DNA from: Parasalinivibrio latis
Lineage (GTDB): Bacteria; Pseudomonadota; Gammaproteobacteria; Enterobacterales; Vibrionaceae
Length of the DNA stretch: 64,000 nt
Assembly (NCBI RefSeq): GCF_036825535.1
Contig: NZ_CP098813.1
Span: 1,302,001-1,366,000 of the forward strand
Direction: 5' to 3'
The number at the start of each line of letters is the position of its first letter. The stretch's first letter is position 1. The notes beneath the pieces were generated by a model. It saw only the letters and a program-made list of their open reading frames with translations. It searched no databases and was not told the DNA's origin. A program made the position numbers and the translations under genes. Positions 55,101 to 64,000 of this stretch are shown here, one piece after another.

Positions 55101-58100
55101 GCCTTTATGCCGGGGGCGGTACATCCGGCATCCCGGAGGCGTTCTGGTCGCGCTATCACCGGTTTGTCCGGCTCTGGCGCAAACTGGGCTGGACGGCACA
55201 TGAGCTGGATTTGATACTCAATTCACTGGGTTATGCCGATATCACATCCGAAACCCTCGAAGATCTCGCCGCTGTGCTTGAGCTTTCCCAGGAAAGCAAA
55301 CTGGAACATAACAAACTGGCGACATTCTGGGGTGACATCGATACCCAGGGTGAGAAACACTTATATGGCAAATTATTCCTTAACCGGGGAGCGCAGGGTA
55401 TTGATGATGCGTTTCAGCCTGACGGGTGGGGCAATTACCTTACCAGCAATACAACGTTGCTGGCAGACCATGAATCCGCCATTCTTGCAGCATTCCGGAT
55501 AAGTGCTGACGACCTTGATCTTATCCTTGCTAGTGCGGAAGTTATCGAAGGTGGGGTAAGGCGGCCTATTGATTTCGCAGTTGATACGCTCGACATGCCA
55601 AACCTCAGCACCCTTTACCGGTTTGTCACCTTTGCCAAGGCGCTGAAACTCAAAGTTGCAGATTTGGTTCGCTTGATCGACCTGTTCGAAACCTACCCAT
55701 TCAGCACCTGGGATCGCGATGCCGGTGTGTATAACAACGTTGATCCGACGGTTACGCTTCAATTTTTCCACACCTGCAAAGATGTGCTGGAGTCCGGCTT
55801 TAAGAGCGCAACACTGGAATACATCGTTGATGGTGTGGTGGATGAATCGTCCACCATTGCGCTGGATGGCAGTGGTGCACTGGATGCGCTGACCAACCTG
55901 AGAGCTGTGTATAACAGCATTGAAAATGACCACCCGGACGTATTGGAAGAACCCACCGTTACGGCGGTGCGTGACAAGCTGACCCTGACATTCGGCGCGG
56001 ATGCGGTAGGGGAACTGCTGGAAATTGCGGAAGGCACCGTGGTGCATGAAACTCTGGCGGATGCCAACCTGGACGTGGTGATTCCGGATAACCTGGCGGA
56101 GCGCTACAGCTATACCAAAGGCAGCGGTAGATTAGTGTGCGTTGGCGTGATGAGTGACGATGACCGAGCCGTTTTGAAGGGGCTGCCGGACACCAACGCC
56201 AGTTTCACCGACGCAGTAGATGCCCTTTATGCACTGCCGGAATCGGTGATTGCAGACAACTTTGACGGTGTGTTCGGTGATCTGCCGCTTGCCAATGCCT
56301 TGTTGCTGGATCATCCGGCTCAGGCGGAGCCGCTGGATCTGGAAGACAAACTCGAATTTATCTACCAGCAGTTTATTCCGATTATCAAAGACAAACTGCG
56401 CCGCGAAGCCCTGACGCAGGAAGTGGTTGCGCTGACCGGCGTCAGTGCAGAAATGGCCAGTCTGCTGTTTGAACCCCATGCAGAAACCCTGCTGGATGCG
56501 TCTTCCGTACAGGGACTTTCTGCTTCCTACTTTACGGATAACGCCTGGGGCGCCATAGGCATTCTGGATATCGACCCGGAAGTGGACTTCGCTTGGGCAG
56601 ACGGCTCGCCGGACCCTTCGATACCGGCCGCCGGGTTCAGTGCCCGCTGGCAGGCCATGCTGGCACCGGAAGTGACCGGTGAACATACACTGATTGTGAA
56701 TGTTCCGGACAGTGATGATGCCTTTTTCCTCTACCTGAACGACGAGCTGGTGGTGGACAAGGCATCCGGTGAAGCCATGACCAGCAAAGAGGTGGTGATT
56801 GAACTCAATGCCACCGACCTTTACCTGCTGCGGCTCGATTACAGCCAGTCAGCGCAGAATGCCGGAATCAGCCTTGGCTGGAAAACCGTAGGCAGTGAAC
56901 CAACAGTCATTCCTTCTTCGGCACTCTATCCGGAAGACGCCGCGACCGTGTTTGTGGATACCCTGGAAGTGATTTACCGGGCGGCCCTGTTCGCCGGGGG
57001 ATTTTCACTCAGTGAAAATGATGTCCAGCACCTGATGGTGTATGGTGCGGACTTCGACGATATCGACCTGATGGCGCTGACGCCGGAAGACTGGGAACGG
57101 ATTTATCACTACACCAGACTGCGTGACAAAACCCCGCAAAATCACGCCCTTCTGACCGACATTTTTGAAGCTGCCAGCAATGCAACCGCTGACCTTGAAG
57201 ACATCAAGGCGCTGGTTGTTGATGCGACGGGCTGGGATGAAGTTGCTGTTGATTTTGCTGTCGACAGTATCTTTGGCCTGGATGTGGATGATTTTGCCAA
57301 TGCTGATATGCTCAGCCGGGTCGGCGATATAGTCGAACTGGTGCGCAAAACCGGTATCGCCGTCGATACGGTGGATGCCTGGGGCCAACCCGAGTCGGAT
57401 TTTGACTCGCTCAATGCCCTTGCCCAGGAGCTGAAAGATGCCGTCCGGGCGAAGTATAACGAAGAGGACTGGCTCTCCCTTGCTGGGGAAGTGAATGATG
57501 GTATCCGGGAACGGCAGAAGCAGGCGCTTATCCAGCATCTGCTCACCAAGCCTGCCATTAAGAGTTGGGGCGCAACCAATGCAGACGGGCTTTACGAGTA
57601 CTTCCTGATAGACGTCCAGATGATGCCTTGTATGGACACCTCCCGGGTCGTACAGGCCAGCGCTGCCATCCAGCTGTTTGTCCAGCGGACACTCCTGAAC
57701 CTGGAAAGTGATGTCAATGGCGGCAACCAGCATGGCGTTGCACCGGGGGCCATTGACCGGGAACGCTGGGATTGGATGAAAAATTACCGGGTGTGGGAAG
57801 CAAACCGCAAAGTCTTCCTGTATCCCGAAAACTGGCTGGAGCCGGAATGGCGCATGGACCGTTCGGTATTCTTCAAGGATTTGGAATCCTACCTTGCCCA
57901 GAACGATATTTCAGATCGCAACGTCGAAACCGCATTCCGCAATTACCTGTCCAGCCTTGCGATGGTATCCCACCTTGATGTGGTGGCCTCTCACGAGGAG
58001 AAATACAGCAGCGGCGAGCTGAAATACCTACACGTCTTTGCACGAACCCAGTCGCCGCCGCACCGCTATTTCTACCGGCGCTGGAATGAGTTTGGCAAGT

Positions 58101-61100
58101 GGTCCGGCTGGGAACCGGTGGATGTGGAAATTCGCGCCACTAACGATGGGAACAATAGCGGTGTCCACCTGACGCCGGTGGTCTGGAAAGGCCGGATGTT
58201 TATTTTCTGGCTGGATCTCAACGAGAAACTGATTGAAAAGGGCGACAAAAACGAATCCGTTGAAACCAAAGCTACGCAGTCGGTGGCGACGATGGAACCC
58301 CGGAGGGAATGGGAAACCCGGCTTGGCTGGAGTGAATACGTGGAAGGGAAATGGCAGCCCGCGCACCTTTCCAATGAATACACCGTAATTGCCGGTGGCA
58401 TCGGGCCGCGTGCCTACCTGTCGCTGCAGTCTTATATTTACCCGGATACCAATCAGCTCCGCCTGACCATCTGGAACCATCAGCACTTTTCCCATCAGGC
58501 CTATTTTGACCTCTCAGACATTGAAGCGCCGATTCATGTTTCAACACCAGAGGCGATTTGGGTGCCGGATGCATCCAGCCATTACTGGAGCACTTACCTG
58601 TCGTTTTTCCAGAAACGCAGCCTGACCAATGTGCTGGACCTCAAAGGCAACACGTATCTGGAAGCCTACAACCGCCACAACCTGCTGAACCCGGCTAATA
58701 TCGAGCGGAACGAAAACCGGTTGGTCAGCCCGTTTTTCTACAGTGACCGTTGGCGCAGCTATTTCGTTAAGCCGGTGTCGATCAAAATCGTCGACTGGAT
58801 ACGCCGCCCGGACATTGTGCGGCCCCTTGACCCGGTTATCGTGGATGTACCGTGGCAGGAGCCGGATGTCCCGTGGGTTGATCCTCCCATTCCGGACGAT
58901 CCTGTGTTCGGCGGCGGCTGGGGGCCGGATATTGACCCGGCACCGGATACGCAGCCAACACTGGGAGGCGGCGATATTGCCGGGCCTCGCACCGGAGGTT
59001 TAACCCAGGCCGGTGTCACACGTATCGGTGAAGCCAAAATGCCGACCATTCTGGTGGGTAAAGATGCGATGCAAGGTTTCCCGGCAGAAGGCTTTATGCG
59101 GCGGGCGGATGCTTTGGGCGGCACGGCGAAGCCGGTGGTCCTGATGATGAAATCAGAGGCGCGAGGGCAAAGTGGTCAACAGGCCAGAGCCATGTCGATG
59201 CCGATGAAAATTGATGGCGGCGGCCAACCTGCGGCAAGAAAGGCGATTTATGCCGACAAGCTGGCCGGTTCGTTTTCCGGTACCGGCTTTGGTGCTGATA
59301 TGGCGGCAGGTAAATTCCTGTGGGAAATCAAAACCCGCAATGAAACCGGCCTTGAGTTCCACACCTTCTACCACCCATTCTCAGCAGACTATGTGCTGCG
59401 TATGAACCGCGACGGGCTTGATGGGCTGATGGCCTCTGATACCGAACTGGAATCGGACGAAGGGGCAACGTTTACCGCGCAGTACCACCCGAACTTTACG
59501 GATGGCCTTGTGCAGAAACCGTCAAACTTTATTGAGCGAACCCTGTTCAAGGAAAACGTCTGCTTCGATGTGTATGGTGCGAACAGCCTCTATAACTGGG
59601 AGCTTTTCTACCACGCTCCGCTTTATATCGCGACAAGGCTGAGCAAAAACGGCCAGTACGAAGCAGCGATGCGCTGGTTCCACTTTATCTTTGACCCGAC
59701 CACCGATGAAGAATCTGAAATCGGGCAGGAAGAAACCGCCCGATTCTGGAAAGTGTTGCCCTTTAAAACCACCGCCGCAGAAAGTCTGGACAGCTGGTTT
59801 AGGGAACTTGGTGCCAGTTCGGACAGTGAAAATGCGATTATTGCTGAATGGCGGGATAACCCGTTTGACCCCCATTTGGTTGCCAGTAACAGACCACTCA
59901 GTTACATGAAGCACACGGTGGTGAAATACATTGAAAACCTGATCGACTGGGGGGATTCGCTGTTCCGCCAGTTCACCCGGGAAAGCGTGTATGAAGCGCA
60001 GCAGCTTTATGTCATGGCCAGCCAGATTCTGGGGCCTAGACCGGAAAATATCCCGCGTCGGGGAACGGTCAGTGCAGAGTCTTACCTGACGCTGGAAACC
60101 CGGTGGGACGATTTCTCCAATGCGCTGGTTGAGCTGGAGAACCTGTTCCCGTACAGCAGTGACGTGAACCCGGTATCCGGTTCACCGGGCAACAGCCTCC
60201 TCGGGCTGGGCTCGACGCTCTATTTCTGCATTCCTCACAACGACAAGCTGATGAGTTACTGGGATACAGTGGCGGAGCGGCTGTTTAATATCCGCCATTG
60301 CCGGGATATTAACGGCGTTGAACGGACGCTGGCGCTCTTCCCGCCTCCGATTGACCCGGCTGCACTGGTCAAAGCGCGCTCCCAGGGGCTGTCTATCGGC
60401 AGTATTCTGGCTGATCTTTCCAGCCCGCCGCCGATTTACCGGTTCCGTTACCTTATCCAGAAAGCCAATGAGTTCTGCTCCGATCTGGTCGGGCTTGGCA
60501 GCGCATTGCTTGGTGCTTTGGAGAAGAAAGACAGTGAAGCACTGGCAAGGCTCAGGGCTTCACACGAAACCGCAACCCGGGAGCTGATAACGGCCGTTCG
60601 GGAGCGAAATATCCTCGAAGCCCGCGCTAACCTGGAAAATATCCAGAAAGGGCGGGAAATGGCGAAGGCCCGGGCGCAGCATTACCTGGGTATGCTCGGG
60701 GTGGACGAGTTTGAAATCCCTGATGCACCGAGCCTGGATACCGCAAACCTCAACGTTGACAGCCAGCTTCCGGCAGATACGGCAATTGCAGAGCTGTTAC
60801 CGGATGTCGACACCGCACTGGAAGATGCCGGTGGTGGCCTCAAACTGATTGGCAAAGAAATCGAAGATTTGAATAAATCTGAAGCGGCCAAGTGGGTGAA
60901 TGCCGGTGCAACTCTGGTTCATGCAATCGGTGCAGGGCTGAAACTGATTCCCCAGATTAACGGGGAAGGGGAGCCGGTGGGTGTGGGTGTCAGTGGCGGG
61001 TTTGGCGGTGTCCAGCTCGGCGGCGGTGCAGACTCCCTTGGTAAGCTGGCGGAGATGGTAGCCGGGTGGCTGACCGCAGAAGCGGCCATGGCGTCCAAGG

Positions 61101-62599
61101 TCGCGGGTTATATCCGCCGGGAGCAGGACTGGACGTTGCAGGTCAACCAGGCTGCCCGAGAGATCATCGAAATCGACAAGCAGATCACTGCAGCAGAAAT
61201 TCGGGTTTCGGTGGCTGAAAAGGAACTTGAGAACCACTTGCACAGTATCGAGCAGGCGGAAGAAGTAGAGCGCTTCCTGGAAGACAAATTTACCAACGAA
61301 GAGCTTTACCAGTGGATGAAAGAGCAGCTTTCCAGCGTGTTCCGCCAGAGCTATAACCTCGCTTACGAGATGGCGAAAAAAGCGGAAAAAGCCTACCACT
61401 ACGAGCGGGGTACGGATGCCGCCAGCTTTATTGAATACGGCTATTGGGACAATGGCCAGAAGGGGCTGACCAGCGGTGAGAAACTGCGGCTGGCATTGCG
61501 CCAGATGGAAAAATCCTTTATTGATGAAAACCACCGTGAGCTTGAAATCAGCAAACCGGTATCACTGGCATTGCTTGACCCGCTGGCGCTGGTGGAATTG
61601 CGGGAAACCGGCAAGTGCTACGTTTCCCTGCCTGAAACGCTGTTTGATATGGATTTCCAGGGGCACTACTTCCGCCGGATTAAGTCTGTCAGCCTGACGA
61701 TTCCTTGTATCGTGGGGCCGAATACCAGCGTGAGTTGTTCGTTGCGGCTGTTGTCCAACACTTACAGGACGAATACCGCCATGAACAGCGAGGGCAACTA
61801 TGAACATGAAAATGATGAAGGCCTGCTGATTGAAGACAGCCGCTTCCGCACCCAGTATGTGCCGGTGACCGGCATTGCTACCAGTACCGGGCAGGTAGAT
61901 CGCGGGCTGTTTGAATTTAACTTCCAGGATAACCGCTACCTGCCGTTTGAAGGGGCGGGGGCAGTGAGTGACTGGATGATTGAGCTGACGACAGAAAGTG
62001 ACCTTCGCCAGTTTGACTATGACACCATTGCAGATGTGATTCTCCGGGTTGATTACACGGCGCGGGAAGCCGGTGGTCTGTTCAAAGAAAAAGTGCTGGA
62101 TTACCTCGACGAGTTTCTGGCGAATGCCGCGGATCTCAGTGATCAGCCCTTGATGAACATGGTGAGCCTGACCCACAATCATCCCACGGAATGGCACCGC
62201 TGGTTAAACCCTCAAGGGGATGCGGATCAGGAAATGGTATTTACCGTCGGTGTAGCTGCATTTCCGTTCTTCACCCGTCATTGGGACATCGAAGTCCAGA
62301 AGATCGATGTGTTCGCCAAGTGCAGCGGGGCAGGTGATTACCATTTGCACCTGGCCTATGAAAACGAGGACAGCACTTTTACCGAGTCCGACCAGATAGC
62401 CATGGCAGAAAATGCGGCGTATGGAGGTATCCATAAGGCGACCATTAATGTCACAGACGCCGGGTTAAACCTAGACGATCTCAGTGTTGCCCGAAGCCTT
62501 AAACTCAAGCTTAAACATAACGGCGATGTCGATTTCCGAAGCCTTGATGCAGATGAAGTCAGTGCGGTTTATGTGGTGTTCCATTACCGGCTGGGGTGA
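52133..62599 (+). CDS. TcA toxin component with N-terminal peptidoglycan-binding-like domain
   Basis: 3488 residues from the ATG at 52133 with GGGAGG nine bases upstream; an open frame from 52022 overlaps the preceding gene and is not used. Order: peptidoglycan-binding-like fold (about 5-85), carboxypeptidase-regulatory-like beta domain (about 95-190), alpha-helical shell with CQCKHCSSVYSPSAYFVDLM (about 662-681), PA14-like domain (about 1465-1600), the conserved TcA block WDWMKNYRVWEANRK (about 1880), a Pro/Gly-rich insertion (about 2220-2390), GANSLYNWELFYHAPLYIA (about 2482), a pore-forming region with long helices (about 2880-3060), and the C-terminal TcB-binding domain (about 3170-3488). 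It has no signal peptide, as usual for Tc. The length is about 1000 residues above classical TcA. It would form the pentameric injection channel for the BC component encoded upstream. Confidence 0.92.
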   Translation: MILRNRVIRFGEQSDSVRLLHRALTALGYSIDDDEQRGNRAGETSLKAILQLQKAHGIDPRPPRESGGLLLDAKIREILADALTQKGLTNPSEALRIQGKVSDPERRPLSGLDVTVYAINLRGLGLLGEGVEFIEKLAPETGFLAAGEGVTDSDGAYRVSMPDWLFEDGDRFGNELVVLVSEQSGQLNRVVGRTAVIHANRYRKTGVIDRTDIMATPSRPDTEYARLALSLEPEIKESGIRLGQLSGKSEQLEFIASKSGADRAAVQAAADVDAFAANWPDEDREVLYGMVRAGLQLEPDKVGKQSDERLKTLLREAVDYKLIQQHDDLDLDKLSGRLQKTAVTAQLDMKHPKLGGNLDSFLSAALPEKRERVEFMVAVNRFDGKDGEEFWHKYLPRQPAFRDRPDLVKNLLVTQQLTLLTGNHPPLVKLLQGEMGITSIAKLIELDSDHWQRLIKQSGVPEAVQGKNEKERAVRYLASIEQLLDASFPGMRIAGDILKGGLKINDSVVAKTAVMVLSKEDRDLSAINIDSLEREIEDLAGNKSMVATRELKRIQRLYQASPDRKSLAVMFNAGLGSSHEIAAIPQKSFVKSYGGQVGGEKVAYAIHQRASYVSARAEMAAMHILEYTDFIAPGVVLKNPNIGKVLSERLPNYASLFGSPDICQCKHCSSVYSPSAYFVDLMRFLKNSAINDNGESPLDMLSKRRPDLGHMLLTCENTHTLIPYVDLVNEIMEYFTVHDSLAGFIGYDTGDTEAEALQANPQNTDPAAYRILSQEVYPFGLPYHQPLDVIRSFSKKLSTSRLAIMKAVNPEPDAIEQRAMDAEHLGLSETQFAILTGELLDGTASVRPVHEYYGYGAAGSLENLSNVRELMARSGVTYEELVSLVETRFLNPGQYALNFLDAVFTGSSLSGQELYDRLGLIASANLQSNNDHEISQALSDYSTATGTLITPPEFDIWVAAFFSDFQGVVTLYEPESRCDLDSTSLRTMESLYAGGGTSGIPEAFWSRYHRFVRLWRKLGWTAHELDLILNSLGYADITSETLEDLAAVLELSQESKLEHNKLATFWGDIDTQGEKHLYGKLFLNRGAQGIDDAFQPDGWGNYLTSNTTLLADHESAILAAFRISADDLDLILASAEVIEGGVRRPIDFAVDTLDMPNLSTLYRFVTFAKALKLKVADLVRLIDLFETYPFSTWDRDAGVYNNVDPTVTLQFFHTCKDVLESGFKSATLEYIVDGVVDESSTIALDGSGALDALTNLRAVYNSIENDHPDVLEEPTVTAVRDKLTLTFGADAVGELLEIAEGTVVHETLADANLDVVIPDNLAERYSYTKGSGRLVCVGVMSDDDRAVLKGLPDTNASFTDAVDALYALPESVIADNFDGVFGDLPLANALLLDHPAQAEPLDLEDKLEFIYQQFIPIIKDKLRREALTQEVVALTGVSAEMASLLFEPHAETLLDASSVQGLSASYFTDNAWGAIGILDIDPEVDFAWADGSPDPSIPAAGFSARWQAMLAPEVTGEHTLIVNVPDSDDAFFLYLNDELVVDKASGEAMTSKEVVIELNATDLYLLRLDYSQSAQNAGISLGWKTVGSEPTVIPSSALYPEDAATVFVDTLEVIYRAALFAGGFSLSENDVQHLMVYGADFDDIDLMALTPEDWERIYHYTRLRDKTPQNHALLTDIFEAASNATADLEDIKALVVDATGWDEVAVDFAVDSIFGLDVDDFANADMLSRVGDIVELVRKTGIAVDTVDAWGQPESDFDSLNALAQELKDAVRAKYNEEDWLSLAGEVNDGIRERQKQALIQHLLTKPAIKSWGATNADGLYEYFLIDVQMMPCMDTSRVVQASAAIQLFVQRTLLNLESDVNGGNQHGVAPGAIDRERWDWMKNYRVWEANRKVFLYPENWLEPEWRMDRSVFFKDLESYLAQNDISDRNVETAFRNYLSSLAMVSHLDVVASHEEKYSSGELKYLHVFARTQSPPHRYFYRRWNEFGKWSGWEPVDVEIRATNDGNNSGVHLTPVVWKGRMFIFWLDLNEKLIEKGDKNESVETKATQSVATMEPRREWETRLGWSEYVEGKWQPAHLSNEYTVIAGGIGPRAYLSLQSYIYPDTNQLRLTIWNHQHFSHQAYFDLSDIEAPIHVSTPEAIWVPDASSHYWSTYLSFFQKRSLTNVLDLKGNTYLEAYNRHNLLNPANIERNENRLVSPFFYSDRWRSYFVKPVSIKIVDWIRRPDIVRPLDPVIVDVPWQEPDVPWVDPPIPDDPVFGGGWGPDIDPAPDTQPTLGGGDIAGPRTGGLTQAGVTRIGEAKMPTILVGKDAMQGFPAEGFMRRADALGGTAKPVVLMMKSEARGQSGQQARAMSMPMKIDGGGQPAARKAIYADKLAGSFSGTGFGADMAAGKFLWEIKTRNETGLEFHTFYHPFSADYVLRMNRDGLDGLMASDTELESDEGATFTAQYHPNFTDGLVQKPSNFIERTLFKENVCFDVYGANSLYNWELFYHAPLYIATRLSKNGQYEAAMRWFHFIFDPTTDEESEIGQEETARFWKVLPFKTTAAESLDSWFRELGASSDSENAIIAEWRDNPFDPHLVASNRPLSYMKHTVVKYIENLIDWGDSLFRQFTRESVYEAQQLYVMASQILGPRPENIPRRGTVSAESYLTLETRWDDFSNALVELENLFPYSSDVNPVSGSPGNSLLGLGSTLYFCIPHNDKLMSYWDTVAERLFNIRHCRDINGVERTLALFPPPIDPAALVKARSQGLSIGSILADLSSPPPIYRFRYLIQKANEFCSDLVGLGSALLGALEKKDSEALARLRASHETATRELITAVRERNILEARANLENIQKGREMAKARAQHYLGMLGVDEFEIPDAPSLDTANLNVDSQLPADTAIAELLPDVDTALEDAGGGLKLIGKEIEDLNKSEAAKWVNAGATLVHAIGAGLKLIPQINGEGEPVGVGVSGGFGGVQLGGGADSLGKLAEMVAGWLTAEAAMASKVAGYIRREQDWTLQVNQAAREIIEIDKQITAAEIRVSVAEKELENHLHSIEQAEEVERFLEDKFTNEELYQWMKEQLSSVFRQSYNLAYEMAKKAEKAYHYERGTDAASFIEYGYWDNGQKGLTSGEKLRLALRQMEKSFIDENHRELEISKPVSLALLDPLALVELRETGKCYVSLPETLFDMDFQGHYFRRIKSVSLTIPCIVGPNTSVSCSLRLLSNTYRTNTAMNSEGNYEHENDEGLLIEDSRFRTQYVPVTGIATSTGQVDRGLFEFNFQDNRYLPFEGAGAVSDWMIELTTESDLRQFDYDTIADVILRVDYTAREAGGLFKEKVLDYLDEFLANAADLSDQPLMNMVSLTHNHPTEWHRWLNPQGDADQEMVFTVGVAAFPFFTRHWDIEVQKIDVFAKCSGAGDYHLHLAYENEDSTFTESDQIAMAENAAYGGIHKATINVTDAGLNLDDLSVARSLKLKLKHNGDVDFRSLDADEVSAVYVVFHYRLG

Positions 62600-62832
62600 G
62601 TAGGGATTGGCGTGTCGAGGCTTTCTCTGACGGATATTCACATCTGTGAGGATGATTTGTTTCATCGGTTCCCAGGTATTTTGTACTTCGCAGATGTGAT
62701 CCTGAATCCAGTTATTTGCGTGTTTCCGTTACAACAACCGTTCTATTGCGGAACGAAACAATGGAGAAACAGCACCAAAGAATTAATCAAAATTATTTTT
62801 GATGTGTCACATATATACATTCGATGTTTATT

Positions 62833-63282
62833 TTAATCCTCACGCCAAGCAGGATGTCCTCTTAACGGAAATCTCTCTTTTAATGTTTTTCTTACGTAAT
62901 TTAGATCAATGAAGTCGTATCGTATTCTATCTTCAATATTTTTTGATGATGATGCTGTTTCTATGGTTTTTGATAGATGGAGGTATATTATTGATATGTA
63001 TGATTCCAAGTACAGTTTCTCATCCTTATTAAACTCGCAGGGTTTAAGTATCAATTCGTAGGCAACCTCGCAACAGAAAATTGAATCTCCGTAATTTTTC
63101 ATTACAAATGATACAAATGCTCGCAAAGTGCAATACTCGATATGTTTGTGCAATTTTGCATTTGAAAGATCAATTTTAAGCAGCAGACTGAAAGCCTTGT
63201 CAAATGCTCTTTTCTTGCAACAATTATTAGCTCTTATGAAATAGAGTGCGTTTTTTATTGCTCTTAGCTTTCCTCTGAACAC
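62833..63282 (-). CDS. Hypothetical helical protein convergent with the TcA gene
   Basis: 149 residues from a GTG start; no good ribosome site is seen. The sequence is all-helical in appearance, with short Ala/Leu-spaced segments (ALYFIRANNCCKKRAFDKAF, LRAFVSFVMKNY) reminiscent of TPR-like hairpins, and six cysteines. It has no signal peptide. It is AT-rich compared with the Tc genes and reads toward them. I do not recognise it. It might be an immunity or regulatory protein for the toxin, or an unrelated passenger. The 230-bp gap between it and TcA (62600-62832) shows no gene. Confidence 0.55.
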   Translation of the reverse strand: MFRGKLRAIKNALYFIRANNCCKKRAFDKAFSLLLKIDLSNAKLHKHIEYCTLRAFVSFVMKNYGDSIFCCEVAYELILKPCEFNKDEKLYLESYISIIYLHLSKTIETASSSKNIEDRIRYDFIDLNYVRKTLKERFPLRGHPAWRED

Positions 63283-63417
63283 CGTAGCATTTTTTCCATG
63301 ACAAATTTATATGTATGGTAACTCAAATTACTTTAAAGGGGGGGCTTAGTTTAGCTGGAATGCTTGTGTCCTTTTTGGTGGTTGATGCAGGAATACTACC
63401 TCCGTGAATTCTAATTC

Positions 63418-64000
63418 TTACCGAGCCGGCTTTTTCCAGACGAGGTAAAGCACAAACACCCCGCCAAGAGCGGCTGTGACGATACCCACCGGCAACTCTT
63501 GTGGGGCGAGGATGGTGCGGCTGACAATGTCTCCCAGGGTCAACATGACGGCACCCCAAATGGCGACCAGGGGAAGTGCCAGCTTGTGGGTCATCCCGGA
63601 AAAAGGACGAACCAGGTGCGGGACCATCAGCCCGATAAACCCGACCACGCCGGTTAGCGCCACAATGGATGCGGTACAAAACGCGCAACAGAGAAACACT
63701 TCGCTTTGCAGTCTGTGGACATTGACGCCGAGTGAATGCGTGGTCTGCTCGCTGACCAGCAACGTGTCTAGTTCCCGGTACCGAATAACAATCAGAACGA
63801 TAACGCACATTACGCCTATTGCAGCAAATATGAGGTTGTCCCAACGCGCCAGTCCCAGCCCTCCCATCGTCCAGAACAAGATTGAACTTGCAGCACGTTG
63901 ATCGCCGGAATACACCAGAAAACTGGTAACCGCGCCAAACAGGAATGATATTGCCAGCCCGCACAGAATGAGGTTGTTGTTACCGTGCTTCTTTTGGATA
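63418..64000 (-). CDS. FecCD-family ABC permease, C-terminal part (runs off window end)
   Basis: About 193 codons are visible; the gene begins beyond the window. The protein is the C-terminal half of a BtuC/FhuB/FecCD permease: SFLFGAVTSFLVYSGDQRA, WTMGGLGLARWDNL, LLVSEQTTHSLGVNV, VALTGVVGFIGLMVPHLVR and GIVTAALGGVFVLYLVWKK are the usual blocks for iron-siderophore, heme or cobalamin importers. The last Gly-rich helix, then a short basic tail, ends the protein. The ATPase and binding-protein genes are not in this window. Confidence 0.92.
   Translation of the reverse strand, partial: IQKKHGNNNLILCGLAISFLFGAVTSFLVYSGDQRAASSILFWTMGGLGLARWDNLIFAAIGVMCVIVLIVIRYRELDTLLVSEQTTHSLGVNVHRLQSEVFLCCAFCTASIVALTGVVGFIGLMVPHLVRPFSGMTHKLALPLVAIWGAVMLTLGDIVSRTILAPQELPVGIVTAALGGVFVLYLVWKKPAR

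Noticed and set aside
62612..62836. 74-codon plus-strand frame after TcA
   Set aside because: No ribosome site, no recognisable domain, and its end overlaps the end of the convergent gene.
63323..63964. 213-codon minus-strand frame overlapping the FecCD permease
   Set aside because: A different frame of the same strand gives conserved FecCD motifs; this one is Arg/His-rich shadow.

Overview
The window is chromosomal DNA of a Gram-negative bacterium, most likely a marine gammaproteobacterium. This is an inference from lipoprotein and Sec signal peptides, a GlyGly-CTERM tail on a secreted protease, HDOD and GGDEF regulators, a CaiT-like BCCT carrier, a polyamine-type ABC importer, and the general look of the proteins. 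I do not name a genus. Most of 1-30.7 kb and 38.3-43.8 kb looks like ordinary core or near-core genome of moderate GC. Two stretches look accessory: an AT-rich island at about 30.7-38.3 kb and a Tc-toxin locus at 44.4-62.6 kb that has AT-rich sequence on both sides.

Layout. 1-2.7 kb: the 5' part of an RND/MMPL exporter and a TetR regulator, with palindromic operator candidates in front of both the exporter and the next gene. 2.8-4 kb: a periplasmic PQQ-dependent aldose dehydrogenase. 4-7.8 kb: a coupled three-gene minus-strand operon (degenerate TPR-GGDEF, active-looking TPR-GGDEF, YgeA-type racemase). 8.2-13 kb: an exported SAM-hydrolase-family protein, a CAP-domain lipoprotein with an 18-bp repeat array, a family-3 solute-binding protein, a MATE exporter and a small Arg-rich protein. 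13-20.6 kb: a BCCT carrier, a hybrid histidine kinase with an EAL/HDOD partner, and a YceI protein. 20.8-22.9 kb: MFS and TSUP carriers. 22.9-30.7 kb: a four-gene polyamine-type ABC importer, a LysR regulator, and a divergent aspartate racemase-isoaspartyl dipeptidase pair. Together these may form an amino-acid or isoaspartyl-peptide scavenging locus.

30.7-38.3 kb is an AT-rich island. It holds an IS3 orfA remnant, a 5'-truncated Rhs C-terminal cassette broken by a stop codon and a frameshift, a possible immunity gene behind it, and a series of small exported proteins of unknown function. Two of these are diverged paralogues that also share upstream DNA; one other is a Sel1-repeat protein. 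38.3-43.8 kb carries an M48 protease-LemA pair and a secreted M4 metalloprotease with a PKD domain.

44.4-62.6 kb is the most striking region: a two-gene Tc toxin operon. The first gene is a fused TcB-TcC of 2564 residues, with an Rhs core and an unassigned C-terminal effector ending in a glycine/alanine-zipper membrane-like segment. The second is a very large TcA (3488 residues) with an N-terminal peptidoglycan-binding-like domain, a carboxypeptidase-regulatory-like domain, a PA14-like domain and a Pro/Gly-rich insertion. A small helical orphan gene converges on it, and a partial FecCD-type permease closes the window.
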